In this document: piece after piece, positions 26,717-35,387 of the stretch | Position numbering within the stretch: the stretch's first letter is position 1 | Layout of the letters: each line of letters begins with the position of its first letter | NCBI RefSeq assembly: GCF_014118685.1 | Contig: NZ_JACFAK010000009.1 | Location: 1-64,000 of the forward strand | Direction of reading: 5' to 3' | Source of the DNA: Flaviflexus huanghaiensis | Lineage (GTDB): Bacteria > Actinomycetota > Actinomycetes > Actinomycetales > Actinomycetaceae | Length of the DNA: 64,000 nt | The notes under the pieces: model-generated | Databases searched by the model: none | Seen by the model: the letters and a program-made list of their open reading frames with translations, nothing else | Told to the model about the DNA's origin: nothing | Translations under genes and position numbers: made by a program

Positions 26717-28635
26717 GTCCCCACCATGGCGCGCGCGCCATCGAGAAGTCAGAGGACTTCAAGGGCACAATGAAGCGTCTTCTCGGCATGCTCCGCCCTG
26801 CCAAGATGAAGATTCTTCTCATCATCATCCTTACGGCGGTGGCCGTCGTCCTTCAGGTGGCGGGTCCCGCTCTGCTGGGCAGAGCCACCGACGTCATCTA
26901 CACCGGTGTCCTTGGACGGGTGCTCAACGATCTACCGCGGGGGCTGACGACCGAGCAGACAGTCCAACTTCTCGAGGATCAGGGCCGGAACGAGCTCGCC
27001 AACATGGTCGGACGCGCGGACGTCACGCCGAGCACCGGCATCGACTTCGCGGCCCTCGCCCAGATCCTTCTCATCATCGCGGTCATCTATGTTGTCGCCG
27101 CGGTATTCCAGTTCATTGCCGGGTGGGTTATTCGCATCATCGTCCAGAATCTCGGCTGGGAGCTACGGGAGAAGGCTCAGGCGAAAATCGATCGCCTGCC
27201 GCTGTCGTACATCGACCGCCGTTCACGTGGCGATCTCCTGTCGCGGGTGACGAACGACGTTGACAACATCACGCAGACGCTCATGCAGACGATGAACTCG
27301 ATCTTCCAGAACCTGCTGACGATCATTGGCATCGTCGCGATGATGTTCATCATTTCGTGGCAGCTCGCTCTCCTCACATTCCTTGTTTTGCCAGCCGGCG
27401 TCTGGCTCGCGACTCGGGTCATGAAGAAGGCGCAGCCTCACTTCAGAGACCAATGGAAGCTCACCGGTGAGGTGTCCGGAACCGTGGAGGAAGCATTCAC
27501 CGGCCACGAGGTCGTCACCGCCTTCGGTCTGGAGGAGGTCTTCACCGAGGAGTTCGACGAGCGCAACGAGAAGCTTCGGCATGCGTCGTTCATGGCTCAA
27601 TTCATCTCGGGCCTCATGCAGCCGGCCATGAACCTCGTCTCCAACCTCGGCTACGTTATCGTCGCCGTTGTCGGCGGCATCCAGGTCGCGTCTGGCACGA
27701 TCACGCTCGGCGCGGTCCAGGCCTTTGTTCAGTACTCGAGGCAGTTCACGCAGCCGCTCGGGCAGCTCGCCTCCATGGCGAACCTCCTCCAGTCGGGTGC
27801 GGCGAGCGCAGAGCGCATCTTCTCCTATCTCGACGCGCAGGAGCTGGAGCCGGATGCCGATGGAAGCCTGCCCACCCCCACTCGCGGCGAGGTCGAATTC
27901 CGCGATGTGCGCTTCTCCTACGAAGAGAACACTCCTGTCATCACCGGCCTTTCGCTCCATGCGAAACCGGGCCAGACGGTCGCCATCGTCGGTCCCACGG
28001 GTGCGGGAAAGACGACACTCGTCAACCTCCTCCTGCGGTTCTACGAAATTGATTCCGGCCACATCTTCGTCGACGGTGTCGACATCTCGACGATTTCGAA
28101 GCAGGAGTTGCGGGCCAACATGGGCATGGTCCTGCAGGATACGTGGCTGTTCGAAGGCACGATTGCCGAGAACATTGCGTTCGCGAAAGATGATGCGTCG
28201 GACGAGCAGATCTTAGCGGCCGCGAAGGCAGCGTCCGTCGATCGGCTTGCGAGCCAGCTTCCCAAGGGACTCGACACGGTTGTGGATGACGAAGGGGAGA
28301 TGATCTCGGTCGGCGAGAAACAGCTCGTGACGATCGCCCGCGCCTATCTCGCAGATCCTGACATCCTCATCCTTGACGAGGCGACGTCATCTGTCGATAC
28401 GCGAACAGAAATGCTCGTCCAGGAGGCCATGTCCAACCTCAAGACCGGCCGCACGTCATTCGTCATCGCGCACCGCCTGTCGACGATCCGCGACGCGGAC
28501 CTCATCGTCGTCATGGAAGATGGTGACGTCGTTGAACAGGGCACCCACGATGAGCTCATCGATCAGGGGGGCGCTTACGCGCGCCTGTACCAGGCCCAGT
28601 TCGAGAACCGCGAGTCGATCGACCCGCAGCGTTAG
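26713..28635 (+). CDS. ABC exporter half-transporter, consensus-site subunit
   Basis: This 640-aa partner of the preceding half-transporter has an N-terminal membrane domain of six helices, with an extra loop around residues 50-110 between the first two helices. Its ATPase has Walker A GPTGAGKTT, a complete Walker B with catalytic Glu (DILILDEATSSVD) and an H-loop His (IAHRLST), but a degenerate signature, ISVGEKQ. This complements the first subunit: one composite site is canonical and the other is inactive. It should form a heterodimeric exporter in the cytoplasmic membrane. Its start overlaps the upstream stop. Confidence 0.9.
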   Translation: MSPHHGARAIEKSEDFKGTMKRLLGMLRPAKMKILLIIILTAVAVVLQVAGPALLGRATDVIYTGVLGRVLNDLPRGLTTEQTVQLLEDQGRNELANMVGRADVTPSTGIDFAALAQILLIIAVIYVVAAVFQFIAGWVIRIIVQNLGWELREKAQAKIDRLPLSYIDRRSRGDLLSRVTNDVDNITQTLMQTMNSIFQNLLTIIGIVAMMFIISWQLALLTFLVLPAGVWLATRVMKKAQPHFRDQWKLTGEVSGTVEEAFTGHEVVTAFGLEEVFTEEFDERNEKLRHASFMAQFISGLMQPAMNLVSNLGYVIVAVVGGIQVASGTITLGAVQAFVQYSRQFTQPLGQLASMANLLQSGAASAERIFSYLDAQELEPDADGSLPTPTRGEVEFRDVRFSYEENTPVITGLSLHAKPGQTVAIVGPTGAGKTTLVNLLLRFYEIDSGHIFVDGVDISTISKQELRANMGMVLQDTWLFEGTIAENIAFAKDDASDEQILAAAKAASVDRLASQLPKGLDTVVDDEGEMISVGEKQLVTIARAYLADPDILILDEATSSVDTRTEMLVQEAMSNLKTGRTSFVIAHRLSTIRDADLIVVMEDGDVVEQGTHDELIDQGGAYARLYQAQFENRESIDPQR

Positions 28636-28657
28636 GCGCTTTCGAGGTCAACGGTGT

Positions 28658-28683
28658 GTGGCCCGCGGTCATCCGCGGGCCAC
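28658..28683. terminator. Bidirectional terminator hairpin
   Basis: An 11-bp perfect GC-rich stem (GTGGCCCGCGG at 28658-28668, CCGCGGGCCAC at 28673-28683) with a TCAT loop sits between the convergent ABC exporter and HAD phosphatase genes, and can serve both. Confidence 0.75.
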
Positions 28684-28688
28684 CTCCG

Positions 28689-29324
28689 TCATACGCTGAG
28701 CAGGATCTCTTCGAGCTCCTGAGGGGTGGCGGCTGATCGCCACGCCATCTCATGTTCGTCGGGAGTGCCTGCGCCCCAACCGACGAGCACAGTTCTCAGT
28801 CCGTTGCTCGCGGCTCCCTCAATGTCGTACACCCTGTCCCCCACCATAATGATCTCCCCGTCGACGGGGCCGAGGCGGCGGACTGCTTCAGCGACGATTC
28901 CCTCTTTGTCCGAGCGCAGACCGTCCTCGCTACCCCCACACACTGCGGTGAACGTGTCGAGAAGACCATACTTGTCGAGAATGAGGCGGGCACCGGATTC
29001 CTTCTTCGACGTTGCGACGGCAACGGGAACTCGTTCGGACAGGTTCCGGATGACGGATTCCACCCCGTCGAAAAGCGGCGAGTCGAGCATGAGGGCGTTG
29101 TAGTGGGAACGATAGAAGTCGATGTAGTACGGAACATCCTTCTCGTCGGCGCCAAGGTCCATCATCGTCCACGGCAGTGGCGGTCCTACATATTTCAGTA
29201 ATTCGTCTGGTTCATAGTCCCGCCCCGAGATTTCCTTCGCGGTCAGTGCGAAAAGAGAGGTGACGATCGGTGCGGAGTTAAGAACTGTGCCATCAAGGTC
29301 GAAAAGAACACCTCCCAGGCTCAC
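28689..29324 (-). CDS. HAD-family phosphatase, phosphoglycolate phosphatase-like
   Basis: This 211-aa protein has the HAD motifs in order: DLDGT (residues 9-13, nucleophile Asp9), motif II at VAVATSK (near 103), the Lys of KEGIVAEA, and motif IV GDRVYDIEGA. A helical cap lies between motifs I and II. Such enzymes hydrolyse small phosphoesters such as 2-phosphoglycolate or pyrophosphate; the exact substrate cannot be told from sequence. It overlaps the upstream YciO-like gene by ATGA and is the last gene of a leftward unit. Confidence 0.85.
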   Translation of the reverse strand: MSLGGVLFDLDGTVLNSAPIVTSLFALTAKEISGRDYEPDELLKYVGPPLPWTMMDLGADEKDVPYYIDFYRSHYNALMLDSPLFDGVESVIRNLSERVPVAVATSKKESGARLILDKYGLLDTFTAVCGGSEDGLRSDKEGIVAEAVRRLGPVDGEIIMVGDRVYDIEGAASNGLRTVLVGWGAGTPDEHEMAWRSAATPQELEEILLSV

Positions 29325-29941
29325 TCGAACATCTCCGTGCTACCCGCACCAGCGCGAGCGACATCGGCGAAGCCTTCGGACATGTCGACAACCGTCGTCG
29401 CGCCCTCCGTGCCGACAGGGCCCTCGATAACGACATCGAGCGCGTGGCCAAGTGTCTCGTTCACGTCCCACCCGTCCGTCATCGGATCTTCCTCATCCGG
29501 GAGGATGAGGGTCGAGGAAAGCACTGGTTCGCCAAGTTCAGCGACAAGAGCCTGGGTGATCGCGTGGTCCGGGATCCTCACGCCGACCGTGTTCTTCTTC
29601 GGGTGGAGTGTCATCCGAGGCACTTCCTTCGTGGCCTTGAGGATAAACGTGTATGGGCCGGGCGTGAGCTGTTTGATCAAGCGGAACTGGGCGTTGCCGA
29701 CGATGACGAACTGTCCCAGCTGGGCGAAATCAGAGCACAGCATCGTGAAATGGTGCTTGTCGCTGACACGGCGGATCGCCCGGATACGATCGAGTCCTTC
29801 CTTGTTACCGAGGCTGCACCCGATCGCGTAGCCGGAGTCGGTCGGGAAGGCGATAACCTCCCCCGACCGGAGCCGGTCGGCGACCATACCGACGAGCCTC
29901 GACTGCGGGTTCTCAGGATGGATTTCTACGTAACGTGCCAC
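29321..29941 (-). CDS. YrdC/Sua5-family protein, YciO type
   Basis: This 206-aa protein carries the YrdC fold (GEVIAFPTDSGYAIGCSLGNKEGLDRIRAIR; LTPGPYTFILKA; TVGVRIPDH). The family includes L-threonylcarbamoyladenylate synthase, which activates threonine for the t6A37 tRNA modification. Length and the KHHFTMLCSDFAQL segment resemble E. coli YciO rather than the longer Sua5, so it may be the poorly characterised paralog. It is coupled to the HAD gene (ATGA) and follows the TPR-like gene by seven bases. Confidence 0.85.
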   Translation of the reverse strand: MARYVEIHPENPQSRLVGMVADRLRSGEVIAFPTDSGYAIGCSLGNKEGLDRIRAIRRVSDKHHFTMLCSDFAQLGQFVIVGNAQFRLIKQLTPGPYTFILKATKEVPRMTLHPKKNTVGVRIPDHAITQALVAELGEPVLSSTLILPDEEDPMTDGWDVNETLGHALDVVIEGPVGTEGATTVVDMSEGFADVARAGAGSTEMFE

Positions 29942-29948
29942 GTTCTAC

Positions 29949-30623
29949 TCAACTCTCTCGCTGTTCGCGCTCCCTGTACTTCTCAGCGGCCTTCTCTTCC
30001 GCTTTCGTGATGCAGACGTGGAGGTATGCGAGGCGATCTTCGTGCTCACCCGGTACTCTATGCTCGTTCAGCGTCTCGAAGTACTTGCGTGCGACCTCGG
30101 GCTTTTCGGCGTCCACTGCGGCCATGATGATTTGCTCTCCAGCAGCGAACTTGTGTTCAGCCGGATCCCAGTGGGCGATGCCGAGGGAGATGCCAGCATC
30201 TGCGTAACCAGCGGTGCGAAGAATCTTAATCGCCTCACCAAGAGCCCGGCCGGTCGTATCCCGATCGATTGCGGTGTTGAGCCGCCTCTTTGCACCCTCG
30301 ATATCGGAATCGACGGAGAGCCGAGCGAGCTCGATAAGCGGGTACCAGGAATTCGGTCGGCCGCTCAGCTCCTCAGCGAGCGACCACATCGCGAGATTCG
30401 CCTGGTCCGCATGATGGTCAGTGTCGGCAGTAAGGGGGTCTTCCACCTCAGAGGCTTTCACGGCCTGCTCGACGATCTCAGCCAGGCTCTGGAAGGCGGC
30501 GATGTCGTTTGGGTCCTGATAGAGGGTCTCCCGAAGCTCGATGCCCCGCGCCACGCGGTCAGCCTCTGCGTCGGTAGCACCGCTAACCTGCATGAGCTGC
30601 TTGAGAATATCGAGAAATGCCAT
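29949..30623 (-). CDS. Conserved hypothetical helical (TPR-like) protein
   Basis: I do not recognise this 224-aa protein. It is soluble and almost wholly alpha-helical, with repeated helix pairs suggesting a tetratricopeptide-like fold and a charged C-terminus rich in Glu, Lys and Arg. I favour the ATG at 30623 (MAFLDILKQLMQVSG) over one ten codons upstream; neither has a strong ribosome site. It is first in a unit with the YciO-type and HAD genes and is divergent from the ACP-like gene. Confidence 0.7.
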   Translation of the reverse strand: MAFLDILKQLMQVSGATDAEADRVARGIELRETLYQDPNDIAAFQSLAEIVEQAVKASEVEDPLTADTDHHADQANLAMWSLAEELSGRPNSWYPLIELARLSVDSDIEGAKRRLNTAIDRDTTGRALGEAIKILRTAGYADAGISLGIAHWDPAEHKFAAGEQIIMAAVDAEKPEVARKYFETLNEHRVPGEHEDRLAYLHVCITKAEEKAAEKYREREQRES

Positions 30624-30698
30624 GTGACCAGGATACCTAACAGCCACACGCATGGGGCGGTCAGCGCAGTCTCTCCGCGCTCAGGGTAATAATGGAGT

Positions 30699-30935
30699 AT
30701 GCACATTGATACTGTTCGGGAGATTCTTCAGGGTCTTGCACCCGAGATCAGCCCCGACGAGGTGACGACCGACGCCGACTTTGTCGACGATCTGCGGCTC
30801 GATCCCCTCACCCGCTACGCACTAGCATTCAGCCTTGAGCGAGCTCTCAAGATCCAGATCCCCGACGAGAGGATCAAACACGCTCGGACGGTCGCCGATC
30901 TTCTCACCGACCCTGGCGACCAACCTGGAAATTAA
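30699..30935 (+). CDS. Acyl carrier protein-like protein lacking the phosphopantetheine serine
   Basis: This 78-aa protein aligns along its full length with acyl carrier proteins (helix I VREILQGLAPEIS, then TDADFVDDLRLD, helix II ALAFSLERALKIQIPDERI, and TVADLLTDP). At the invariant DSL motif it reads DPL: Pro36 (codon CCC at 30804-30806) replaces the Ser that carries 4'-phosphopantetheine, and helix II also lacks the usual EL/EV pair. It should not work as an acyl carrier. It converges with DUF3145, a neighbour of the type II fatty-acid genes in Streptomyces, but no fab genes are present here. It may be a relic or have a structural role. Confidence 0.8.
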   Translation: MHIDTVREILQGLAPEISPDEVTTDADFVDDLRLDPLTRYALAFSLERALKIQIPDERIKHARTVADLLTDPGDQPGN

Positions 30936-30941
30936 GCGCAG

Positions 30942-31448
30942 TCAGCCAACTCGATGGAGCCAGCGCACAGGCGCACCGGCACCCGCGTAGCGGAACGGCT
31001 CCAGCTCGTCGTCCCAAGCTTGGCCAAGCGCGAGGTCAAGTAGACGCCTCATCTCGCCGGCATCCGTATCCGCATGTTCCAGAGCGGCACGAATCCTATT
31101 CTCTGGCACGACAACATTGCCAACAAGGTCCGTCTGAGCGTAAAAGATCCCCAACTCGGGAGTATGTGACCAGCGGCCGCCCTCGCTTTGCGGAGTCGCA
31201 TCTTCGGTGATTTCGTAACGCAGATGCTCCCAGCCGTTAAGCGAGGAGGCGAGCATCGCTCCCATCCCAATCTCGCCGGTCCACGAGTACTCACCTCGGT
31301 GATACATCGGGTTCGCGGGCTGATCGATCCACTCGATTGACACCTGATACCCGAGCACACCAGAAAGCGCCCACTCCACATGCGGTTCGAGGGCGGGCGT
31401 AACAGAGTGTATAAAGATAACGCCACGAGCGGCGCGATGTGCTGTCAT
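30942..31448 (-). CDS. DUF3145 family protein
   Basis: This 168-aa actinobacterial family protein is recognised by GVIFIHSVTPALEPHVEWALSGVLG at the N-terminus and by YSWTGEIGMGAMLASSLNGW in the middle. The function is unknown. A perfect AAGGAGG ribosome site lies five bases before the ATG. In Streptomyces a homologue sits beside fabD-fabH-acpP-fabF; here only an ACP-like gene remains, ending six bases away in convergent orientation. Confidence 0.88.
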   Translation of the reverse strand: MTAHRAARGVIFIHSVTPALEPHVEWALSGVLGYQVSIEWIDQPANPMYHRGEYSWTGEIGMGAMLASSLNGWEHLRYEITEDATPQSEGGRWSHTPELGIFYAQTDLVGNVVVPENRIRAALEHADTDAGEMRRLLDLALGQAWDDELEPFRYAGAGAPVRWLHRVG

Positions 31449-31554
31449 CGGAACCTCCTTAGGTGAGATTCCCCGTCACACCCAATCCGGCTCCGATAGT
31501 CATCACTGTGCCACAATTCCGTTTTCCGCGCCACAGGCCGCGGCCAGCGTTCCC

Positions 31555-32457
31555 CTACGGGCGGGGCAACGCTTGGTCGAAGATCTCCTCCGTCGTTCGC
31601 GCGGTGAAGTCAAAACCGGTCGACTCTAGCCGAGCCGGATAAGCGTTCTGGGAGGCGAGTGCAGCCTGTTCGGCGAAATCACCCAACGCAAGCTTCATCG
31701 CAAAGCTGGGCACGGTGAGGAACGCCGGGCGGTTCATGTGCTCCGCGAGAAGCTTATTCCAGTCTCGGTTTCTCACAGGGTGCGGCCCCGTGAGGTTCAC
31801 CGGTCCCTCGACACGATTCTTCAGGATGTGAAGCACCGCGCGGACGTGGTCGGTGAGCGAAATCGTTGACATGTACTGGTTACCATCGCCAAGTTTCGTG
31901 CCAAGACCGAACTTATAGGCGTGCTTGAGGAGACCGAGCATGCCGCCCGATCCGTCCATGACCAACCCCGTCCGCAAAGCCGAGTGGGTTATACCCAGAC
32001 TCGTAGCCCTCGCACCTGCCTCCTCCCATGCGACGCACACTCGCGCAAGGAAATCATCGCCGGGCTCAGAGGCTTCAGTGAGGAGCTCATCGCCCCTATC
32101 CGCGCCGTAATAGCCGACAGCGGATCCAGTCACGAAGTGTTTGGGCCTCTCATCTTCGGGCAGTCGCTCAAACGCGTCTGTGAACGTGCGTACGGATGTG
32201 ACCCGCGATCGCAGGAGGACCTCCTTGTACGATGACGTCCACAATTTCGAGAATAGGCCGGCTCCGTTGAGGCAGACGACGGCGTCAACTCCAGCGAGCT
32301 GCCGGTGATCGACATCGCCCCGGCTCGGGTCAAAGAGGATCTCCCCTGGTCCGGGCCCCGAACGGACGGCGCGAACGACGTGCATGCCGTCCGCCTCGGC
32401 CGCCTTGACGAGTGCTGTGCCGATGAAACCGGAAGATCCGGAGATGACAATGTTCAT
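31555..32457 (-). CDS. TIGR01777 family NAD(P)-binding epimerase/oxidoreductase
   Basis: This 300-aa extended short-chain dehydrogenase has the N-terminal Rossmann motif [11 protein letters not shown] (residues 7-17) and a C-terminal DUF1731-like region ([34 protein letters not shown]). This marks the TIGR01777 (YfcH/SDR39U1-like) family, whose substrate is not known. [11 protein letters not shown] supplies the Tyr of the SDR active site. It overlaps the end of the upstream peptide deformylase gene by ATGA, so both are co-translated. Confidence 0.88.
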   Translation of the reverse strand: MNIVISGSSGFIGTALVKAAEADGMHVVRAVRSGPGPGEILFDPSRGDVDHRQLAGVDAVVCLNGAGLFSKLWTSSYKEVLLRSRVTSVRTFTDAFERLPEDERPKHFVTGSAVGYYGADRGDELLTEASEPGDDFLARVCVAWEEAGARATSLGITHSALRTGLVMDGSGGMLGLLKHAYKFGLGTKLGDGNQYMSTISLTDHVRAVLHILKNRVEGPVNLTGPHPVRNRDWNKLLAEHMNRPAFLTVPSFAMKLALGDFAEQAALASQNAYPARLESTGFDFTARTTEEIFDQALPRP

Positions 32458-32942
32458 AAGTCTCGTATCGCTTTCAACGCTTTTTTGCGGACCGCTCGGT
32501 CGAGACGGTCAATGTAGAGATGACCGTCAAGGTGATCTATTTCGTGCTGGATGAGGCGAGCCGTGATCTCCTCACCTTCGAGGACGACCTCATTGCCGTC
32601 CAGGTCGACGCCGACGGCCTTTGCGTACCAGGCACGGCGGGTCGGGAAGAAGTGGCCGGGAATCGACAGGCAACCCTCGTCATCGTCCTGATACTCATCC
32701 TCAGAAAGGTCGACGATCTTGGGGTTGAGAATATAGCCAACGCCTATGTCCTCGAGGTTCCAGGAGAACGCCCGTAGTGAGACGCCGATCTGGTTAGCGG
32801 ACAGACCTGCTCGGCCCTCTTCGTCGACTGTGTCAAGGAGATCGTCCACGAGCGATCTGACCTGAGGTGTGATTGCCGTGATCTCGTCGCATGCGGTGCG
32901 CAGGACAGGATCGCCAATCACTCGAATTTCACGGTATGCCAT
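32454..32942 (-). CDS. def: Peptide deformylase
   Basis: This 162-aa metalloenzyme removes the formyl group from nascent N-terminal methionine. All three motifs are present: GLSANQIG (46-53, Gln51), EGCLS (89-93, Cys91 metal ligand) and QHEIDHLDG (132-140, His133, Glu134, His137). Family motif I is normally GLAANQI, so Ser for Ala is a mild variation. I start at [14 protein letters not shown], which aligns with the family; upstream in-frame sequence is not deformylase-like. Confidence 0.95.
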   Translation of the reverse strand: MAYREIRVIGDPVLRTACDEITAITPQVRSLVDDLLDTVDEEGRAGLSANQIGVSLRAFSWNLEDIGVGYILNPKIVDLSEDEYQDDDEGCLSIPGHFFPTRRAWYAKAVGVDLDGNEVVLEGEEITARLIQHEIDHLDGHLYIDRLDRAVRKKALKAIRDL

Positions 32943-33032
32943 GGGCTCATTATTCCACAGGCTCGCGACCGGGCAGAGCCGTCCGGTTAGGCGGGCGACG
33001 ACCGGACACGGGGGAACGCGTAACAAGTGAGA

Positions 33033-33060
33033 AGGCCCCGAACCCATGGGGTCGAGGCCT
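33033..33060 (-). terminator. Imperfect terminator hairpin after tRNA-Asn
   Basis: An imperfect stem (AGGCC at 33033-33037 with GGCCT at 33056-33060, inner CGA/TCG and CCC/GGG pairs) lies directly past the 3' end of tRNA-Asn on the minus strand. Confidence 0.45.
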
Positions 33061-33061
33061 G

Positions 33062-33136
33062 TGGCTCCCGCAGTTGGATTCGAACCAACAACCCTTCGAT
33101 TAACAGTCGAATGCTCTGCCGTTGAGCTATGCGGGA
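33062..33136 (-). tRNA. tRNA-Asn (GTT)
   Basis: The minus strand forms a complete cloverleaf: acceptor TCCCGCA with TGCGGGA, D-arm TAGCTCAACGGCAGAGC, anticodon arm TTCGA-CTGTTAA-TCGAA with anticodon GTT, T-loop TTCGAAT. The discriminator is G and the 3' CCA is encoded (33062-33064). Confidence 0.95.
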
Positions 33137-33218
33137 TTGCAACACAGTGACTTTAGCAAGTCCGCGCGAGTACTTTCAAACCCCGTGCGATCTTTTCCCG
33201 AAACTGTGCGAAAGGGCA

Positions 33219-33680
33219 CTAGGTCAGCGGCATTCCGACCGCTTCTCGTACCGAGCTTTCCAGTTCGAGTACAAAGGTTTCAAGCTCGTTTCGGTCCACA
33301 TCGTCGACATTGAAGCCGAGCGACTGGGTAAACATTGTCCCATCGGGGTTCCGCCTGACGAAAACCCTCACCCATCCAGCATCACCCACCGCTGCCGTCT
33401 CCTGGTAGACGATCGACGACTCAATGCGGTCAGAGAGGACGAGACCAATGCTGAGATCCGATTCCTTCGGGAACTGGAGGTAGAGATCGTCGACATCGTC
33501 CGAGATCGCCTGCGCGGTGAAAAGGCCTCCCTCCCCATCCCACGTGCCAGAGGCGTAGTTGACCCACGCCCACTCAGCTACCTTCGCATCTCCGTCGAGA
33601 ATCCAGCCGAAATTCTTCGTCACGACGAGCGAGTGACCGTTATCCAACGTGCTCTGCCACAGCGTCCGCTCACGCTTCAT
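33219..33680 (-). CDS. Conserved hypothetical protein
   Basis: I do not recognise this 153-aa soluble protein. It is acidic with mixed alpha/beta character and has no signal peptide or catalytic motif that I can identify. The ATG at 33680 lies inside the last codons of the upstream single-span membrane protein gene (out of frame), so the two are probably co-expressed. The position of three Trp residues (WQSTL, WILDG, WAWVNY) in the first half is the main recognisable feature. Confidence 0.65.
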   Translation of the reverse strand: MKRERTLWQSTLDNGHSLVVTKNFGWILDGDAKVAEWAWVNYASGTWDGEGGLFTAQAISDDVDDLYLQFPKESDLSIGLVLSDRIESSIVYQETAAVGDAGWVRVFVRRNPDGTMFTQSLGFNVDDVDRNELETFVLELESSVREAVGMPLT

Positions 33681-33885
33681 ACTCAACCACTTTCACAATC
33701 GCCGTCGCGGGCGACTCGGGTGCGCCCTCGTCGTCGGAGACCCAGCCTTTGACCGTTCGTCCCGCAATGAACGCGATGACGAGCATAAAGAGGCCAGCGA
33801 TGGCGAATAGCAGGAATTGTCTGCGTTGCCTTCGTATTGCCTCCTGCTCGTCCAGCGGAGGCGGAACCTCAATGTTGTCGTCCAC
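33670..33885 (-). CDS. Small single-span membrane protein
   Basis: This 71-aa protein has an acidic, proline-containing N-terminus, a basic patch (RRQRRQ, residues 18-23), one hydrophobic helix (FLLFAIAGLFMLVIAFIAG, about 24-42) and an acidic tail. The charge pattern predicts the N-terminus inside. Its 3' end overlaps the next gene by 11 bases. The function is unknown. Confidence 0.6.
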   Translation of the reverse strand: MDDNIEVPPPLDEQEAIRRQRRQFLLFAIAGLFMLVIAFIAGRTVKGWVSDDEGAPESPATAIVKVVEYEA

Positions 33886-34118
33886 TCGATCTCCTCGCCC
33901 TCAATGTGCGCCACCCAGTCTACTCGGTCGGAGGTAAACGCAGATAGCGGTGTCACCTCTCGTCCCAGATCGCATCCGGCGAACTCCCTCAGCGGCGGCT
34001 GGTAGAAGGCTGACTGCCGTGACGACTGCCATTGACCCGGAGGTAGGTCGGTCGAAGAATGGAGACCCTGCCACCAACGAAGCTTCAGGAAAAGAAGCTC
34101 GAGGAAAAGGAGCACACC

Positions 34119-34559
34119 ATGGCAATTGCAACTCGCACGGCGACAGCTGTTTGGGAAGGGGATCTCCCCACCGGCAAGGGCACACTAATGAACACGAGTT
34201 CTGGTGTTCTCGACGACGAGGTCGTCACCTGGGCCTCACGCACGAAGGCTCCCGGAGGCAAGACAAGCCCCGAAGAGCTCCTCGCCGCGGCCCACGCCTC
34301 CTGTTTCGCGATGGCATTCAACCTCCGCGTGAGCGAAGACGGCGTCACCCCATCATCTCTCGAGGTCTCCGCCGAGGTGGAGCTTGACGAAGTCGGCGGA
34401 GAGCCGACAATCACATCGTCCGCGATCACCCTCCGCGCCCGAATCGACGGCATCGAACAGGATGCCTTCAAAGCCGCAGTTGATGACGCATCGCGCGGCT
34501 GCCCGGTCTCTCGACTCTTCGCCTCCGCAGACATCACTGTCGACGCCGAACTGATCTGA
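34119..34559 (+). CDS. OsmC-family peroxiredoxin
   Basis: This 146-aa protein has the OsmC/Ohr fold features: the peroxidatic Cys in AAHASCFAMAF (Cys62) and the resolving Cys in RGCPVSRLF (Cys128). The family reduces organic hydroperoxides in the cytoplasm. EELLAAAHASCF and the 146-aa length favour OsmC over Ohr. I start at the ATG at 34119 because AAAGGAG lies six bases upstream; an upstream in-frame ATG at 34059 would add 20 non-conserved residues. Confidence 0.88.
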   Translation: MAIATRTATAVWEGDLPTGKGTLMNTSSGVLDDEVVTWASRTKAPGGKTSPEELLAAAHASCFAMAFNLRVSEDGVTPSSLEVSAEVELDEVGGEPTITSSAITLRARIDGIEQDAFKAAVDDASRGCPVSRLFASADITVDAELI

Positions 34560-34615
34560 CCCTCCCGGGAAGCTATCCGTCATCGCAGCGGTCGTTGGAC
34601 CGCCGCCAAGACTAG

Positions 34616-34643
34616 CTGTGAGCCGCCTGCGGGCGGCTCACAG
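34616..34643 (+). terminator. Terminator hairpin after osmC-like gene
   Basis: A 12-bp perfect stem (CTGTGAGCCGCC at 34616-34627, GGCGGCTCACAG at 34632-34643) with a TGCG loop lies 57 bases past the OsmC stop, before the methyltransferase gene. Confidence 0.75.
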
Positions 34644-34781
34644 TCCTGTGCGGCGTAGGTGCGAGATCGCGACGAACGGCCGGCTTGACAGGTGGGCGCA
34701 CACGGAATGCGCCAACGACAGCCACTCGCTACGTCCTCACGAACTCGACAACGGATCGGGCAAGGGCAGATACTTGGGCCC

Positions 34782-35375
34782 ATGAGCACCCCTGAGACCA
34801 ACGTCTGGGCGGCCGTCACGGCACGCAACCCCGAACATTCCGCCAACTATGCCGAGCGATGGCGGAACCTCGAGCGGATGGGGCGCGACATCCACGGCGA
34901 AGCTCGGCTCGTTGACGCCATGGTGGATCGGGGTGCGGCAATTCTCGATGCTGGGTGCGGGACTGGCCGAGTCGGCGGGAATCTCGCAGGCCGCGGCCAC
35001 CGTGTCGTTGGCGTCGACCTCGACCCTTACCTCATCGAGGTCGCGCGTGCCGACCATCCCCTCGCCGAGTGGCATGTCGGTAACTTGGCCGATTTCACGC
35101 TCGCGAGTCAGACGTTTGATCACATCGTCTCAGCTGGGAACGTCATGACGTTCCTCGCAGGCAACGAACGGATCCCCGCCCTTCGCCGTCTCGGCGATCA
35201 CCTCGCTCCTGGCGGCCGGATGACAATTGGGTTCGGGTCTGGCCGCGGCTATGAGTTCGACGACTTCGAAGACGACCTGTCGGGCGCTGGCCTTGCCATG
35301 CAATCGCGATACTCCAGCTGGCAACTCGACCCGCCAAACGACAACTTCCTCATCGCCGTTATCACCGCCCGGTGA
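34782..35375 (+). CDS. Class I SAM-dependent methyltransferase
   Basis: This 197-aa protein has the class I methyltransferase motif I ILDAGCGTGRVGG (near residues 54-66), the acidic end of strand 2 (VVGVDLDPY) and a motif II-like strand FDHIVSAGNVMTFL. The substrate cannot be told. I choose the ATG at 34782 (MSTPETNVW) since the methyltransferase homology begins soon after; the open frame extends 30 codons further upstream without conserved sequence. It converges with the MMPL gene, with 12 bases between the stops. Confidence 0.85.
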   Translation: MSTPETNVWAAVTARNPEHSANYAERWRNLERMGRDIHGEARLVDAMVDRGAAILDAGCGTGRVGGNLAGRGHRVVGVDLDPYLIEVARADHPLAEWHVGNLADFTLASQTFDHIVSAGNVMTFLAGNERIPALRRLGDHLAPGGRMTIGFGSGRGYEFDDFEDDLSGAGLAMQSRYSSWQLDPPNDNFLIAVITAR

Positions 35376-35387
35376 CGGCGCCTGCGG

